Shown here in pieces: positions 1 through 8,518 of a stretch of 64,000 nucleotides of DNA. Position 1 is the first letter of the stretch, and the number at the start of each line of letters is the position of its first letter. The DNA lies in NCBI RefSeq assembly GCF_000011385.1, contig NC_005125.1, forward strand, positions 310,001 through 374,000, written 5' to 3'. The stretch comes from Gloeobacter violaceus PCC 7421. Its GTDB lineage: Bacteria > Cyanobacteriota > Cyanobacteriia > Gloeobacterales > Gloeobacteraceae. A program made the position numbers and the translations under genes. Under the pieces are notes generated by a model, which was given only the letters and a program-made list of their open reading frames with translations, was not told where the DNA came from and made no database searches.

Positions 1-2275
1 TGCGTACACCGACTTCGAGCGTCCCGGCCCCCATCTGGATGCTGCTGAGGTAGTCGACCGTCGCGTAGCTGCCCACGGGCGCCTGCTCGACACGAAAGCC
101 CGTGGGCAGAATGGCGTTGTAAGCCACGTCGCGGTAGCCGGAGAAGAGCACCTGCAGACGGTTGCGCCAGCCCGGCGCCGTCTGATTCTCGAGGTAGAAG
201 GTCGCCTTGAGCGGGTTGACGCTGTAGGAATTCAAAGGGTAGTAGTCGCCGGTGTTGAACGGATCTTGCTCGCCCTGCACCCAGGCGGCGGTCGTGCCCA
301 GGGTCCAACCGGGGCCAGGCTGGGCGTAGAGGGTCGCCTCCAGCCCATAGGTGCGCTGGGGCGAGCGCACGCTCTGAAATTGGGTGGGGCTTACCTGCAC
401 AAAGCCGACATCGAGGGACGAAAACGTGTAGTAGGCCGAAAGCGACGACTGGATCGATCGCCAGCGGCCGCGCACTCCGAGCTCGTAGCTGTCGACCAGC
501 TTCGGCTGGAGCGCAGTGAGCGAATTGGAAACCGCAAAACCCGACGAGGCATTGGTGAGGGGGTTGGCGAAGACGGGCAGCGAAAAGCCCTGGCCGAAGT
601 TGGCAAACAAGCTGATCTCGTTGCTTGGTTTGTAGACAACTCCAAGGTTGAAGACGGTGGAGTTGAAGTTGAGGCTTCCTCCCGTAACCGATTGGCCCGT
701 ATTGGAGGCGACGAAGTCACCAACGCTAAAGCTGACGTTTTCGTAGCGCAGGCCGCCATTGATGATCCATTGATCGCTGATGTTCCAGTTGGCCTGCAAA
801 AAGCCCGCGATGTTGGTGAGGGTATAGGCCGGGTTGAAGAGGAAATTTCCCGACCGGCGCTGGATAAAGCCGCCGCTTTCGTCATAAATTTTGGGATCGA
901 ACGTCTCCAGCTGCCAGGCTTCGACCGGGTCGTTCTTGAAATCGCTGCCCCACAGCAGCTTGAAGTTGTCGGAAAAAGGCGTTTCCACCTGCACCCGGGC
1001 GGTGGTGATGTACTCGCCCCACACACCGCGGTTGATCGAATCGAACGGACCGCCGCTGCCGTCGGCGGTAAAGCGGCTATCGTTCACGGTCGTCAGCTCA
1101 AAAGAGTTGCGGTGGGAGGCTTGGGCAAGCAGCTTGCTTCCCCCCAGAAACTTGTTGTGGTTGTACTCCAGGGCCAACTGCAAATTGCGCTTGGTGGGTT
1201 GTGGGCTGTAGGGGCTGTTTTGGATTTGGATTCGGCCATTTTTGGCGCCGGCAAACTGCAAGCCGCCGCTGGTGGTGACGGCCGGATCGCTGATGCTGTT
1301 AGGGTCGGTCAGATCGTTGGCATACCCGGCGGTGAACTGCAGCCGCTGGTCCGCCCCCAGATCGAGGCCAAACTTGCCGTAGAGGTTGTAGGTGTTGGTG
1401 TTGCCCAGGGTCCCGAACCATTCGTTGGGAATCTGAGCGCCCCGCGCGTCGTAGACGCTGCCCAACCCGGTGTAGCTGGCGGTAATTGCGTAGTCGAAAG
1501 CCCCCGCTTTGCCCGAGGCAAACTGCTCGAACAGGTAACCGGGACCGCCGCTCAGGTTGCTGAGGCCCAGGTTGAAGCCGATGCGGGTCTTGGCCTGGGG
1601 AGTCTCGGTGCCCCTGCGCGTCAGGATGTTGATCGTACCGCCGGTGGCTCCGTCACCGTAGAGGGCCGAGGGACCGCCCACCGCCTCGATCTGTTCGATC
1701 GACACCGGCACGATGAAGCGCAACTGGTTGCTGTAGGCGTAGTTGCCCGTTTGGGGAATGCCGTCGATGAGCGTCTGTACGTCGCGGCCCCGGTAAGTGC
1801 CCCGGGCGGGGCCGTCGGAGGGCGCACTGTAGCCCGGTACGGTGAATCCCAAAATATCCCCGAGATTGGTAGTCAGCAGCGACTGCTGCTCGACTTGCCG
1901 GCGGCTGACCACCGTCACCGTGCGCGGCACGTCCTGGACGCGCTCGCGGGTGCGGGTGGCGGTGACCACCGTCTCGTCGAGCAAATCGCCCACTTCGCCA
2001 TTATTTGCCGGGCTCTGTCCGACCGTCGAGGCTGCGTTCGGCGCCTCGCTCGAACCGGAAGGCTCGGCTGACACCGGCGCACTCGGAGCCTGCTGGGCCA
2101 GCCAGCGCACTTCGGTGTGTACCCCCGCCAGATCCGATTTGTGGGCAACGGCAGCATCAGTACCGTTGCCGGTATCAGCAGGCATAGCCGTCAATTGAGA
2201 ACCGCAAGCAGCAAACAACGCCAAGTTCAACAGAGCGAAACGCCCGCCACAAAGCGGGCCGCCGGACTTATCCAT
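1..2275 (-). CDS. TonB-dependent outer-membrane receptor (C-terminus beyond window)
   Basis: The minus-strand frame is open from the ATG at 2275 to the window edge, so the C-terminus is missing. It encodes a secretion signal (about residues 1-30), a linker, a TonB-box-like segment (DETVVTATRTRER) and a plug domain with LIDGIPQTGNY and GGPSALYGDGATGGTINILTRR, followed by beta-barrel sequence. These are family hallmarks of receptors that import ferric siderophores or similar chelates with TonB energy. The plug resembles the TBDR at 46086-48461 more than the other receptors here, so the two are paralogues. GGAG lies upstream of the ATG. A promoter/operator of the shared type lies at 2374-2406. 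The ligand cannot be told from sequence. The long plus-strand open frame over it (266-2071) is a shadow. Confidence 0.93.
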   Translation of the reverse strand, partial: MDKSGGPLCGGRFALLNLALFAACGSQLTAMPADTGNGTDAAVAHKSDLAGVHTEVRWLAQQAPSAPVSAEPSGSSEAPNAASTVGQSPANNGEVGDLLDETVVTATRTRERVQDVPRTVTVVSRRQVEQQSLLTTNLGDILGFTVPGYSAPSDGPARGTYRGRDVQTLIDGIPQTGNYAYSNQLRFIVPVSIEQIEAVGGPSALYGDGATGGTINILTRRGTETPQAKTRIGFNLGLSNLSGGPGYLFEQFASGKAGAFDYAITASYTGLGSVYDARGAQIPNEWFGTLGNTNTYNLYGKFGLDLGADQRLQFTAGYANDLTDPNSISDPAVTTSGGLQFAGAKNGRIQIQNSPYSPQPTKRNLQLALEYNHNKFLGGSKLLAQASHRNSFELTTVNDSRFTADGSGGPFDSINRGVWGEYITTARVQVETPFSDNFKLLWGSDFKNDPVEAWQLETFDPKIYDESGGFIQRRSGNFLFNPAYTLTNIAGFLQANWNISDQWIINGGLRYENVSFSVGDFVASNTGQSVTGGSLNFNSTVFNLGVVYKPSNEISLFANFGQGFSLPVFANPLTNASSGFAVSNSLTALQPKLVDSYELGVRGRWRSIQSSLSAYYTFSSLDVGFVQVSPTQFQSVRSPQRTYGLEATLYAQPGPGWTLGTTAAWVQGEQDPFNTGDYYPLNSYSVNPLKATFYLENQTAPGWRNRLQVLFSGYRDVAYNAILPTGFRVEQAPVGSYATVDYLSSIQMGAGTLEVGVR

Positions 2276-2373
2276 CGCGAGCTCCAAGACTTACTGCAGA
2301 ACATCACAAGGAGAACAAAGGGCAGCGACACGCCACCTTTCGCCAACCGCAGGTACCCCTACCTGATGGGGAC

Positions 2374-2406
2374 ACCTTACCGCTATTGCGAACTCTAGTC
2401 AATAGC
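2374..2406 (-). promoter_or_regulatory. Shared-type promoter/operator for the edge TBDR
   Basis: On the minus strand TTGACT (2402-2397) is followed 17 bp later by TAAGGT (2379-2374). A perfect 7-bp dyad GCTATTG/CAATAGC spans 2382-2406 and overlaps the -35 and spacer. The same arrangement recurs at more than ten other sites in the window. An operator overlapping the -35 suggests repression, probably by an iron-responsive regulator. That role is inference. Confidence 0.7.
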
Positions 2407-2628
2407 TGCCAGGAATGGCTGCCCTCCCAGGGCATTGCGGCGCGAGAAGAAAACGCTCTGCAAGGGGCTATCCTAGACTGCGGCCCAGGGAATGGCCGAG
2501 GCTTTCTCTGGGGGGGCTGCTCGCCGGTGGAGGTGTAGGCTTGGCCTGGGCAAGCGTCACCTCCCTGCGCACCCGTCCTCAGCAACAATATCGACTGTCT
2601 GAGGCGGCGATGATAGCCGTCGGTCGAA

Positions 2629-2657
2629 TTGCAAGGCATGATTGGTTTGGTTAAACT
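2629..2657 (+). promoter_or_regulatory. Possible promoter for the COG4315-type gene
   Basis: The stretch 2407-2764 has no convincing gene. It holds TTGCAA (2629-2634), 17 bp, TAAACT (2652-2657) reading toward the gene at 2765. There is no TCAAY half-site of the shared type. This is a weak match based on spacing only. Confidence 0.3.
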
Positions 2658-2764
2658 GCGCGCTCGATCTGGATGGTGTGTCTGTACTCATCGCACTCGG
2701 CCGCATCGAGCTTGATCCCGATCGTGCAAGGACTTTATTCAAACGTATTTGCAGGAGAACTGAC

Positions 2765-3169
2765 ATGCTCAAAGTGCGTAGGATGCTTTGCGGACTGTTG
2801 ATAGCCTCTGTCTGGGCCGGCGGCGCATCGGCCCAGATGGCGGAACCGGCGCAACCGGCGTCTGTGAAGACTATCCAGGCGGCCGGGGGGGCTGTTTTGA
2901 CCGATAGCGAGGGGAAAACACTTTATGTTTTCGACCGCGACGGCGCCGGCAAATCGAACTGCAACGACAAATGCGCCCAGAACTGGCCGCCGCTGTCGGC
3001 GCAAGCCGATGCCAAATCGGTCGGCAAATACACCGTCGTGACGCGCGACGACGGTTCCAGGCAGTGGGCCTACGACGGCAAACCCCTCTACCGGTGGGTC
3101 AAAGATCAAAAGCCGGGGGATGCGACCGGTGACGGCATCGGTGGCGTCTGGCACACCGCCAGACCGTAA
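2765..3169 (+). CDS. Secreted repeat protein, COG4315 type (Yx(F/W/Y)xxD motif)
   Basis: A 134-residue protein with a clear signal peptide (residues 1-23, ending ASAQ). The mature part has GKTLYVFDRDGAGKSNC and CAQNWPPL, then YDGKPLYRW and a C-terminal GDGIGGVWH. This is the pattern of the COG4315 'secreted repeat' family, small periplasmic or lipoprotein-like proteins of unknown biochemical role. The open frame extends further upstream, but the ATG at 2765 has AGGAG at 2752-2756 and gives a proper signal peptide, so it is chosen. No lipobox cysteine is obvious. It stands alone, and a link to the iron genes is not shown. Confidence 0.8.
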   Translation: MLKVRRMLCGLLIASVWAGGASAQMAEPAQPASVKTIQAAGGAVLTDSEGKTLYVFDRDGAGKSNCNDKCAQNWPPLSAQADAKSVGKYTVVTRDDGSRQWAYDGKPLYRWVKDQKPGDATGDGIGGVWHTARP

Positions 3170-3211
3170 GGCCGGCGCAAGGCTTGCGTGTTAAGTGTTC
3201 ACCGCTGGTCG

Positions 3212-3934
3212 TCAGGGTGCATCGGGATCGAGGCCCTGCTCCCTCAGCCGTTGCGCTAGCCGCTCGGCCCGCTGCCGCTCCTGCCCGGCCCGCTGCTTTT
3301 CTACTTGCGCTCGTTGCTCGGCTTGCTCGGCGCGTTGCTGGGCCGCCTCGGCGCGCTCCGCCGGAGTCGGGATCACCGCCCCTGCGGCTGTAAGCAGGCG
3401 CAGACAGCCCTGGAGTGCCCCAAAAAACAATCCGAGTTGCCCGCTCCAAAGCCAACCCGCCTCGGTCGCCTCCAGCGGCACGTACCGGCCTTCGAGCAGA
3501 TGAAAACCGCACAGCTCAAAACGCTGTGGGTCGAACCAGAAGTATTCCGGCACCCGCAGCACATCCTGATAGATCTGTTTTTTTAGCCCGCGATCGATAT
3601 CTGCGGTCGAGTCCGACAGGATCTCGGCAATCACGTTGGGCAGGCGGCCCCCTTCTTGCCAGACTGTCCAGCTGCGCCGCTCCCGCCGCTCACAGCCCAG
3701 CACCACAAAAAAGTCCGGCCCCCGAAAATCCTCGGATTTGCGCTGGGTGAGGCTGTAGTAGATAGTCAGATTGCCCGAACAATAAAAGTCCTGCCGGTCG
3801 TGCCAATGGCTTTCGAGCGAATCGATGAGCACTTGCATCTGTTTGCGGTGCCAGTCGGATTCCATCGGCGGCTCGTCGCTCCACAGATCGGTGGGCGGCC
3901 AGATCACGTCTGCCGGCTGATTCGGCTGGTACAC
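3212..3934 (-). CDS. Uma2-family putative restriction endonuclease (DUF820)
   Basis: A 240-residue protein with the Uma2/DUF820 PD-(D/E)XK-like core: GPDFFVVLG, NVIAEILSDST and DVLRVPEYFWFDPQRFELCGF. A charged coiled coil (about residues 192-235, AEQAEQRAQVEKQRAGQERQ) ends in LREQGLDPDAP. Such genes are multicopy in cyanobacteria, are often annotated as endonucleases and mostly lack direct biochemistry. The C-terminal motif 'GLDPD' is shared with other coiled-coil Uma2 copies here (48626-49420, 56686-57477). Confidence 0.85.
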   Translation of the reverse strand: MYQPNQPADVIWPPTDLWSDEPPMESDWHRKQMQVLIDSLESHWHDRQDFYCSGNLTIYYSLTQRKSEDFRGPDFFVVLGCERRERRSWTVWQEGGRLPNVIAEILSDSTADIDRGLKKQIYQDVLRVPEYFWFDPQRFELCGFHLLEGRYVPLEATEAGWLWSGQLGLFFGALQGCLRLLTAAGAVIPTPAERAEAAQQRAEQAEQRAQVEKQRAGQERQRAERLAQRLREQGLDPDAP

Positions 3935-4031
3935 GGGCAGGCCCCTGTCGAGATGGCGCTATTCTAGCCCGGCGCCGGGCGCGGGCCGGTGCTCCGCCGC
4001 TGCCAAACGTTATGGAAGGAGGCAGCAAGCC

Positions 4032-5057
4032 TCAGAGCCTTTGGGCGCAGATGAGCAGCGCCAGCCGTCGGCGCGCGGCGCGAATGTTGCCGAAACCGGC
4101 TCCGGCAAGCCATTCGAGCAGAACGGGTTTCGGCCAGGTGCGCCCGCCGCAGGTGACAAAATAAATCAGTGAAAATAGGCCGATGCCAGGGCTGATCCGG
4201 CCGCGCGAACCCGGGTGGAACAGGTCGTGGATGATCACCCGTCCCCCCGGCTGCAAAGTCCGAAACGCTTTTGCGAGGATCGCCTCGCACTGACGGGCGG
4301 AGAGCACATGCAGCACATTGGACAACACCACCAGGTCGTAGCCTTTGCCCCAATCGGTCTCGAAGAGGTTGCCCTCGATGTAGCGAATGTGACCGTCCAG
4401 GCCCGCCGCCGCGATCTTGCGGCGGCCTTGTCGGGCGGCCTCCGGCAATTCGAGGATGTCGGCGCGCAGTCCGGGGTAGCGCCCACAGAAGGCCAGGCTG
4501 TTGTCCGCTGTTCCCCCGGCGACGTCGAGCAAATGCCGTGGCGCCGGGTCGAGCTTCGCCCACTGGACCAACTGCGGGGACGATTGGTGACCGCCGTTTT
4601 TGATCATGGCGAGGTAATCGGCCCAACAGGCGGGGGAGCGGGGCTCGCCGCGGGAGATGGGGGGGGTGCCCTCGGCAACATCCTCCGGCTGCAACAGTTG
4701 CAGATTGTCCCCCACCAGCTGCATCAGGCTCTTCGCCAGGCCGCCGTCGCTGTCGATCCAGCCTGCAACCTCCTTGGTGAGCCGGTAGCGCTCGCTTTTT
4801 CTGTGCACAAAGCCGAATCCCTCCAGGCTCTCAAGCAACACCTGCATGCCGTGCAGGCTGCAGTTGGTCGCCCGGGCCAGCTCGACGGCGGTTCTTGGAG
4901 CGTCGGTGAGCTGTTTGAACACACCCGTACGGTCAGCGGCGAGCACGGCCTTGCTCACGCCTACCCCAAGGATCGACAGCGCCAGGGAGCGCGAGATCTG
5001 GCCGTTGGTGAGCGCAAACGATTCAAAAATGTTCTCTGGTGCGACTGTCAGCTGCAT
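4032..5057 (-). CDS. SAM-dependent O-methyltransferase (acetylserotonin/hydroxyneurosporene OMT type)
   Basis: A 341-residue protein. The N-terminal winged-helix dimerisation part (about residues 10-100: LADRTGVFKQLTDAP, TAVELARATNCSLHGMQVLLESL) is followed by a Rossmann methyltransferase domain with motif I HLLDVAGGTADNS, acidic DILELPEA, GNLFETDWGKGYDLVVLSNVLH, and RTLQPGGRVIIHD. Members methylate small hydroxylated molecules with SAM. GGAGGG precedes the ATG. It is the last gene of a minus-strand operon after the Crp regulator, flavodoxin and a small Cys protein, a context that points to iron limitation. The substrate is unknown; siderophore or pigment modification is possible. Confidence 0.86.
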   Translation of the reverse strand: MQLTVAPENIFESFALTNGQISRSLALSILGVGVSKAVLAADRTGVFKQLTDAPRTAVELARATNCSLHGMQVLLESLEGFGFVHRKSERYRLTKEVAGWIDSDGGLAKSLMQLVGDNLQLLQPEDVAEGTPPISRGEPRSPACWADYLAMIKNGGHQSSPQLVQWAKLDPAPRHLLDVAGGTADNSLAFCGRYPGLRADILELPEAARQGRRKIAAAGLDGHIRYIEGNLFETDWGKGYDLVVLSNVLHVLSARQCEAILAKAFRTLQPGGRVIIHDLFHPGSRGRISPGIGLFSLIYFVTCGGRTWPKPVLLEWLAGAGFGNIRAARRRLALLICAQRL

Positions 5058-5093
5058 CGGACCCTCCGTCCCATTCTTCGCAAAGCTGCCACC

Positions 5094-5360
5094 TCAAACT
5101 GGCGGGAGGCGCAGCGCTTTCCAGAAACCGGACTCGGGCAAATCGAGATCCACGCGCAGACACCCGGGCCTGCGGCTGTAGGGAATCTCGAAGGCCTTAG
5201 CCCAGCCGCGCTCCAGCCAGAATGCCGTCTGGCCGGGGTGTCGGGCAAAGTGTACGCACCAGCAGTCGCCGCAGCGCACGAACGGAAAGACCTGGGGAAC
5301 CACGTCAAAGTCCGACAGATAACTCCAGACATAACCACCAATCACCTGGGTCTCGTTCAC
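5094..5360 (-). CDS. Small conserved protein, unknown function, between flavodoxin and methyltransferase
   Basis: An 88-residue protein starting at GTG with AAGGAG just upstream; the in-frame ATG 13 codons earlier lacks this support. I do not recognise the family. The core VPQVFPFVRCGDCWCVHFARHPG and RGWAKAFEIPYSR matches the protein at 15296-15646 closely, and both start VNETQ/VPETQ. Three cysteines (RCGDCWC) suggest a metal- or disulfide-binding site. There is no signal peptide or membrane segment. Its fixed place between flavodoxin and a methyltransferase in two separate operons shows a linked role, perhaps electron transfer or metal handling; that is inference. Confidence 0.75.
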   Translation of the reverse strand: MNETQVIGGYVWSYLSDFDVVPQVFPFVRCGDCWCVHFARHPGQTAFWLERGWAKAFEIPYSRRPGCLRVDLDLPESGFWKALRLPPV

Positions 5361-5438
5361 GAGCGCTCCTTGAGGGCAATAGAAAAGGGCGGCAGCCAAG
5401 GACTCCCAGCCGAACCACGCCGCCCGGCAATGGTTCTG

Positions 5439-5951
5439 TCAAACACCAAATTCTTTTTTGAGCTGTGCCACCCAGTCTTTGATGCGTTTGTCGGTCAGCC
5501 TCGATTGGTTGTCGTCGTCAAGAGCCAGACCTACAAACTTGCCATTTTTGACCGCGAGCGAGGCGTTGAAGTCGTAGCCGTCCGCCGGCCAGCGGCCTAA
5601 GGTAGTGCCCCCGCGCTCGGAAATTTTTGCCTCCAGAATGCCCATCGCATCTTGAAAATTTTCCGAATAGCCCACCTGATCGCCGGTGCCGAAGTAGGCA
5701 ATTTTTTTGCCTGTAAAGTCGATATCGCCCAGGACCGGGAAGAAGGCATCCCAATCGCTCTGCAACTGCCCGATGTCCCAGGTCGGGCAACCGATAATCA
5801 GCAGAGCGGCGCCGGTCAAATCCTCCTTGTCGGTCTCCGAAATGTCGTAGAGCGTCACGGTGTCCCCGCCGAAGGCGTCTTTGATCATCGAGGCGGCATC
5901 GAGGGTCTTACCGGTGGTCGTGCCGTAAAACAGACGAATTTTTTCTGGCAT
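5439..5951 (-). CDS. isiB: Flavodoxin
   Basis: A 170-residue long-chain flavodoxin. The FMN phosphate loop is FYGTTTGKT (residues 8-16). The isoalloxazine loops are CPTWDIGQLQSDWD and YFGTGDQVGYSENF. The C-terminus is DWVAQLKKEFG. Flavodoxin replaces ferredoxin as a soluble electron carrier when iron is scarce, and cyanobacterial isiB is iron-repressed. It is about as long as the second copy at 14692-15204 and clearly paralogous. It lies 35 bp downstream of the Crp-type regulator and is probably co-transcribed with it. Confidence 0.95.
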   Translation of the reverse strand: MPEKIRLFYGTTTGKTLDAASMIKDAFGGDTVTLYDISETDKEDLTGAALLIIGCPTWDIGQLQSDWDAFFPVLGDIDFTGKKIAYFGTGDQVGYSENFQDAMGILEAKISERGGTTLGRWPADGYDFNASLAVKNGKFVGLALDDDNQSRLTDKRIKDWVAQLKKEFGV

Positions 5952-5986
5952 GTTCGGCTCCTGAAATCAAAAAAAACACTCATTGG

Positions 5987-6658
5987 TCAGTACCTTGCTG
6001 CAGCCAGATCCCAGGTGAGCAGCAGGTGGCCGTCGGCCTCCTCGCGGATCCATCCATCCGCCCTCAGTCGGCCCATCGCCCCGCTCACGGTCACCCGCTC
6101 CTTGCCGATGGCCATGCCGATTTGCGCGTGGGTGAGGTGCAAATTCAGGCGCACCCCCCGCGGCCCCGGCCGGCCGAACTGCTCGGCAAGCAACAACAGA
6201 AAATCCCGCAGCCGCTCGACAGTCGATCCCCGGCAGCGCAGAGCAAGCCAAGCTTCCATGTGCAGCAGCAAGTCCACTAGTTTGCCGTTCACCTGGGCGG
6301 TCAGCGCGTCGGAGCGCTGGATCTGCGGCCAATCGAGCACCAACGACTCCACATCGGTCTCAGCCTGGGCAAAGTAGTACCCCGACGGTGAGACCAACCG
6401 GCGGCTGAAGACCATCTGCGGCCCAAGCAAGGCCAGCGGTGTCTGTCGCCCGCAATAGTCAAGCTTCATGATCCAGAGTGCTCCGGACTGCACCACCCAA
6501 AACGCATCGCCGCTTAGGGCAAAAGTCCGCCCGGCAGCGTGGTGCTGTGGGGTGCCGCCGGGGCACTGCCGGCAGGCGGCTCGACCTGGCGGAGCATTCA
6601 TCCGTCTGGCCGGAGGGCGGTGGTCGGCTGAGCGGAGCAACAATTTGGCCTGGAACAT
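5987..6658 (-). CDS. Crp/Fnr-family transcriptional regulator
   Basis: A 223-residue regulator. The N-terminal cupin-like effector domain (GDAFWVVQSGALWIMKLDYCGRQTPLALLGPQ) is degenerate compared with cAMP-binding Crp. A dimerisation helix follows, then a C-terminal HTH (LNLHLTHAQIGMAIGKERVTVSGAMGRLRADGWI) typical of the family and of NtcA-like proteins. A CxxC pair (RQCPGG region) lies near the N-terminus. The ATG at 6658 has AGGAG upstream; the longer frame to 6724 lacks it. It heads the flavodoxin-methyltransferase operon. The leader carries a dyad (6799-6825) and a terminator-like hairpin (6730-6760). Its relative is at 27790-28506. The effector is unknown. Confidence 0.85.
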   Translation of the reverse strand: MFQAKLLLRSADHRPPARRMNAPPGRAACRQCPGGTPQHHAAGRTFALSGDAFWVVQSGALWIMKLDYCGRQTPLALLGPQMVFSRRLVSPSGYYFAQAETDVESLVLDWPQIQRSDALTAQVNGKLVDLLLHMEAWLALRCRGSTVERLRDFLLLLAEQFGRPGPRGVRLNLHLTHAQIGMAIGKERVTVSGAMGRLRADGWIREEADGHLLLTWDLAAARY

Positions 6659-6729
6659 GGGAGATCTCCTCGTCGTCAGCAGGTGGCTGTGTGCAACAGC
6701 AATTGAGAACCAACGCAGCCTCAATGGTC

Positions 6730-6760
6730 AAAAAAAGAACGCCCCAACCCCTTCGGGGCG
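6730..6760 (-). terminator. Terminator-like hairpin in the leader of the Crp-flavodoxin operon
   Basis: On the minus strand CGCCCC (6760-6755) pairs with GGGGCG (6745-6740) and is followed by TTCTTTTTTT. This is an intrinsic-terminator shape, yet it lies between the dyad at 6799-6825 and the start codon at 6658. It could be an attenuator or end a short leader RNA. An alternative CCCC-GAA-GGGG pairing in the same element could compete. Confidence 0.6.
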
Positions 6761-6798
6761 AGTCATCTAGGCAGCTTGCGGCTGGAGCGAACGATGGA

Positions 6799-6825
6799 AG
6801 CTATTAGGAATAACTTGCAATAGCT
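6799..6825 (-). promoter_or_regulatory. Operator-like dyad upstream of the Crp-flavodoxin operon
   Basis: A perfect 7-bp inverted repeat AGCTATT/AATAGCT with a 13-bp spacer. On the minus strand it reads ATTGCAAG...CCTAAT and matches the shared operator, including a TTGCAA in the -35 position. A good -10 is not visible, so the promoter is weaker or activator-dependent. Binding by the nearby Crp protein or by an iron regulator is inference. Confidence 0.55.
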
Positions 6826-6962
6826 GGAGTATAGGGTCGCCCGCGCGGCCTGTCAACAGTCGGGATATTCGGATTATGAAAATGAGACGACCATCTCCAT
6901 CCCGGCGGGCAAGCGGCGCTGGCTACAATGGGCGCAACGACAGCTTTGGAGAGAAAGAAAGT

Positions 6963-7526
6963 ATGCATGCAGCCGGTGAGCGGGTGCGCTGGACGGCAGC
7001 AGACCTGGAATTGCTGCCGGACAATGGCAACCGCTACGAAATTATCGATGGGGAGTTGTTCGTGAGCAGAGCCCCCCACTGGCGGCACCAGAACATCTGC
7101 GGCCGCATCTTCGCCGCCCTCACAGCCTGGTCGGATAGTTCGGGACAGGGTCAGGCCGCCGTCTTGCCGGGCATCCTGTTCAGCGACGCCGACAATGTCA
7201 TCCCCGATGTGGTCTGGGCCGGCAACGAGAGCCTGGACGCACTTCTGGACGCAGCGGGCCATCTGACCGGCGCGCCGGAACTGGTGGTGGAGGTGCTCTC
7301 GCCCGGGGAGCAGAACGAGCGGCGTGACCGGGAGCTGAAGCTCAAGCTGTACTCGGTGCAGGGAGTACAGGAGTACTGGATCGTCGATGGGCAGCAGCGG
7401 CGGGTGTCCGTCTATCGCCGCCTAGAAGGTGTGTTGAAGCTGGCTGTGACCCTGCTGGCTGCCGACGCGCTTAGCAGTCCTCTGCTGCCGGGTTTTCGTT
7501 GTCCGGTAGCATCTTTGTTCGCTTAA
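6963..7526 (+). CDS. Uma2-family putative endonuclease, short form
   Basis: A 187-residue protein starting MHAAGERVRW; the frame runs further upstream, but the conserved family start is here. Motifs are NRYEIIDGELFVSRAP (N-terminal strand), VIPDVVWAG, LVVEVLSPGEQNERRDRELKLKLYSVQGVQEYWIVD (PD-(D/E)XK-like core) and a C-terminal SSPLLPGF. There is no coiled-coil or DUF4351 tail, which is the classic Uma2 size. An internally deleted relative is at 61347-61613. Confidence 0.86.
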   Translation: MHAAGERVRWTAADLELLPDNGNRYEIIDGELFVSRAPHWRHQNICGRIFAALTAWSDSSGQGQAAVLPGILFSDADNVIPDVVWAGNESLDALLDAAGHLTGAPELVVEVLSPGEQNERRDRELKLKLYSVQGVQEYWIVDGQQRRVSVYRRLEGVLKLAVTLLAADALSSPLLPGFRCPVASLFA

Positions 7527-7621
7527 TCCTAGGTTCGCGGCAATCAACGGCTACTCCGCCTTGAGAACGCACAGCGAAGCAGAATCAATGACGGGAGAGC
7601 CGGTCTCCTGCGGTCATCGCT

Positions 7622-8503
7622 ATGATGGTGAGCATAGGTTCACAGGTGAACGCTATGGTTGTTTCCACAGAACCAGTTGTCTACCCCGACTCTGATGGCC
7701 TGCCCATGTCCGAGAACACCGAGCAGTTTCGCTGGATCGTCTACATCAAAGAAGGTCTGGAATGGTTGTTCGTGGACGCCCCCGATGTCTTCGTAGCCGG
7801 GGATTTGCTATGGTACCCGCTTGAAGGAGACAACAAGACCCGGCAGGCTCCTGACGCTCTGGTCGCCTTCGGCAGACCCAAGGGCAAGCGCGGCAGCTAC
7901 CGGCAGTGGCAGGAAGCGGGTGTTCCCCCGCAGGTGGTCTTCGAGGTGCTCTCACCCGGCAACAGTGTCCGGGAGATGATGCGAAAGTTCGCCTTTTACC
8001 AGCGCTTCGGCGTCGAAGAATATTACATTTATGATCCCGAAGCGGGTACCCTCGACGGCTACCGGCGTCAGGGCGAGGTGCTGGAGGACATCGAGTCGCC
8101 GGCAGGGTGGGTGAGCCCTCGCTTGCGGGTGCGCTTCGATTTAGATGCCGAAGGCCAGTTACAGATGTGGCGACCGGACGGCGCGCCGTTCGAGAGCTAT
8201 GTGGAAATCGCCGCCCGCGCCGAGCAGGAACGCCAACGGGCCGAGCAGGAGCGCCAACGCGCCGAGCAGGCCGAGCAACGCGCCGAGCAGGAGCGCCAGC
8301 GCGCCGAGCAGGCCGAACGGAGGAGGGCATTGTCCCTGGTCCTGCGTCTACTCACCCGGCAGGTCGGCACCCTGGAGCCCGGGGTGAGCGAGCGCGTCGG
8401 CGGGCTGCCGGATGAAGGGCTCGATGCCCTGGCCGAGGCGCTGCTGGACTTCGGCTCCGCCGCCGATCTGCAAAGCTGGCTCGACGGCCGGGCGGCGGGC
8501 TGA
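7622..8503 (+). CDS. Uma2-family endonuclease with coiled coil and DUF4351-like tail
   Basis: A 293-residue protein. The Uma2 core covers about residues 20-190 (FRWIVYIKEGLEWLF, APDALVAFGRPKGKRG, VVFEVLSPGNSV, KFAFYQRFGVEEYYIYDPE). A repetitive coiled coil follows (AEQERQRAEQ repeats, about 198-238). The DUF4351-like tail is LSLVLRLLTRQVGTLEPGV...LDALAEALLDFGSAADLQSWLDGR. The start is unsure: ATG at 7622 or a second ATG at 7655; both stretches are conserved among paralogues at 16582, 33427 and 44150. It converges on a TBDR gene 15 bp away. Confidence 0.87.
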   Translation: MMVSIGSQVNAMVVSTEPVVYPDSDGLPMSENTEQFRWIVYIKEGLEWLFVDAPDVFVAGDLLWYPLEGDNKTRQAPDALVAFGRPKGKRGSYRQWQEAGVPPQVVFEVLSPGNSVREMMRKFAFYQRFGVEEYYIYDPEAGTLDGYRRQGEVLEDIESPAGWVSPRLRVRFDLDAEGQLQMWRPDGAPFESYVEIAARAEQERQRAEQERQRAEQAEQRAEQERQRAEQAERRRALSLVLRLLTRQVGTLEPGVSERVGGLPDEGLDALAEALLDFGSAADLQSWLDGRAAG

Positions 8504-8518
8504 GCGCGGGGCACGCCC

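Noticed and set aside
266-2071. 601-codon open frame on the plus strand
   Set aside because: Antisense shadow of the TBDR on the minus strand; low-complexity translation with no domain, while the minus frame has clear plug and barrel motifs.
4215-5600. 461-codon plus-strand frame
   Set aside because: Runs antisense through methyltransferase, small protein and flavodoxin, all of which have clear family motifs.
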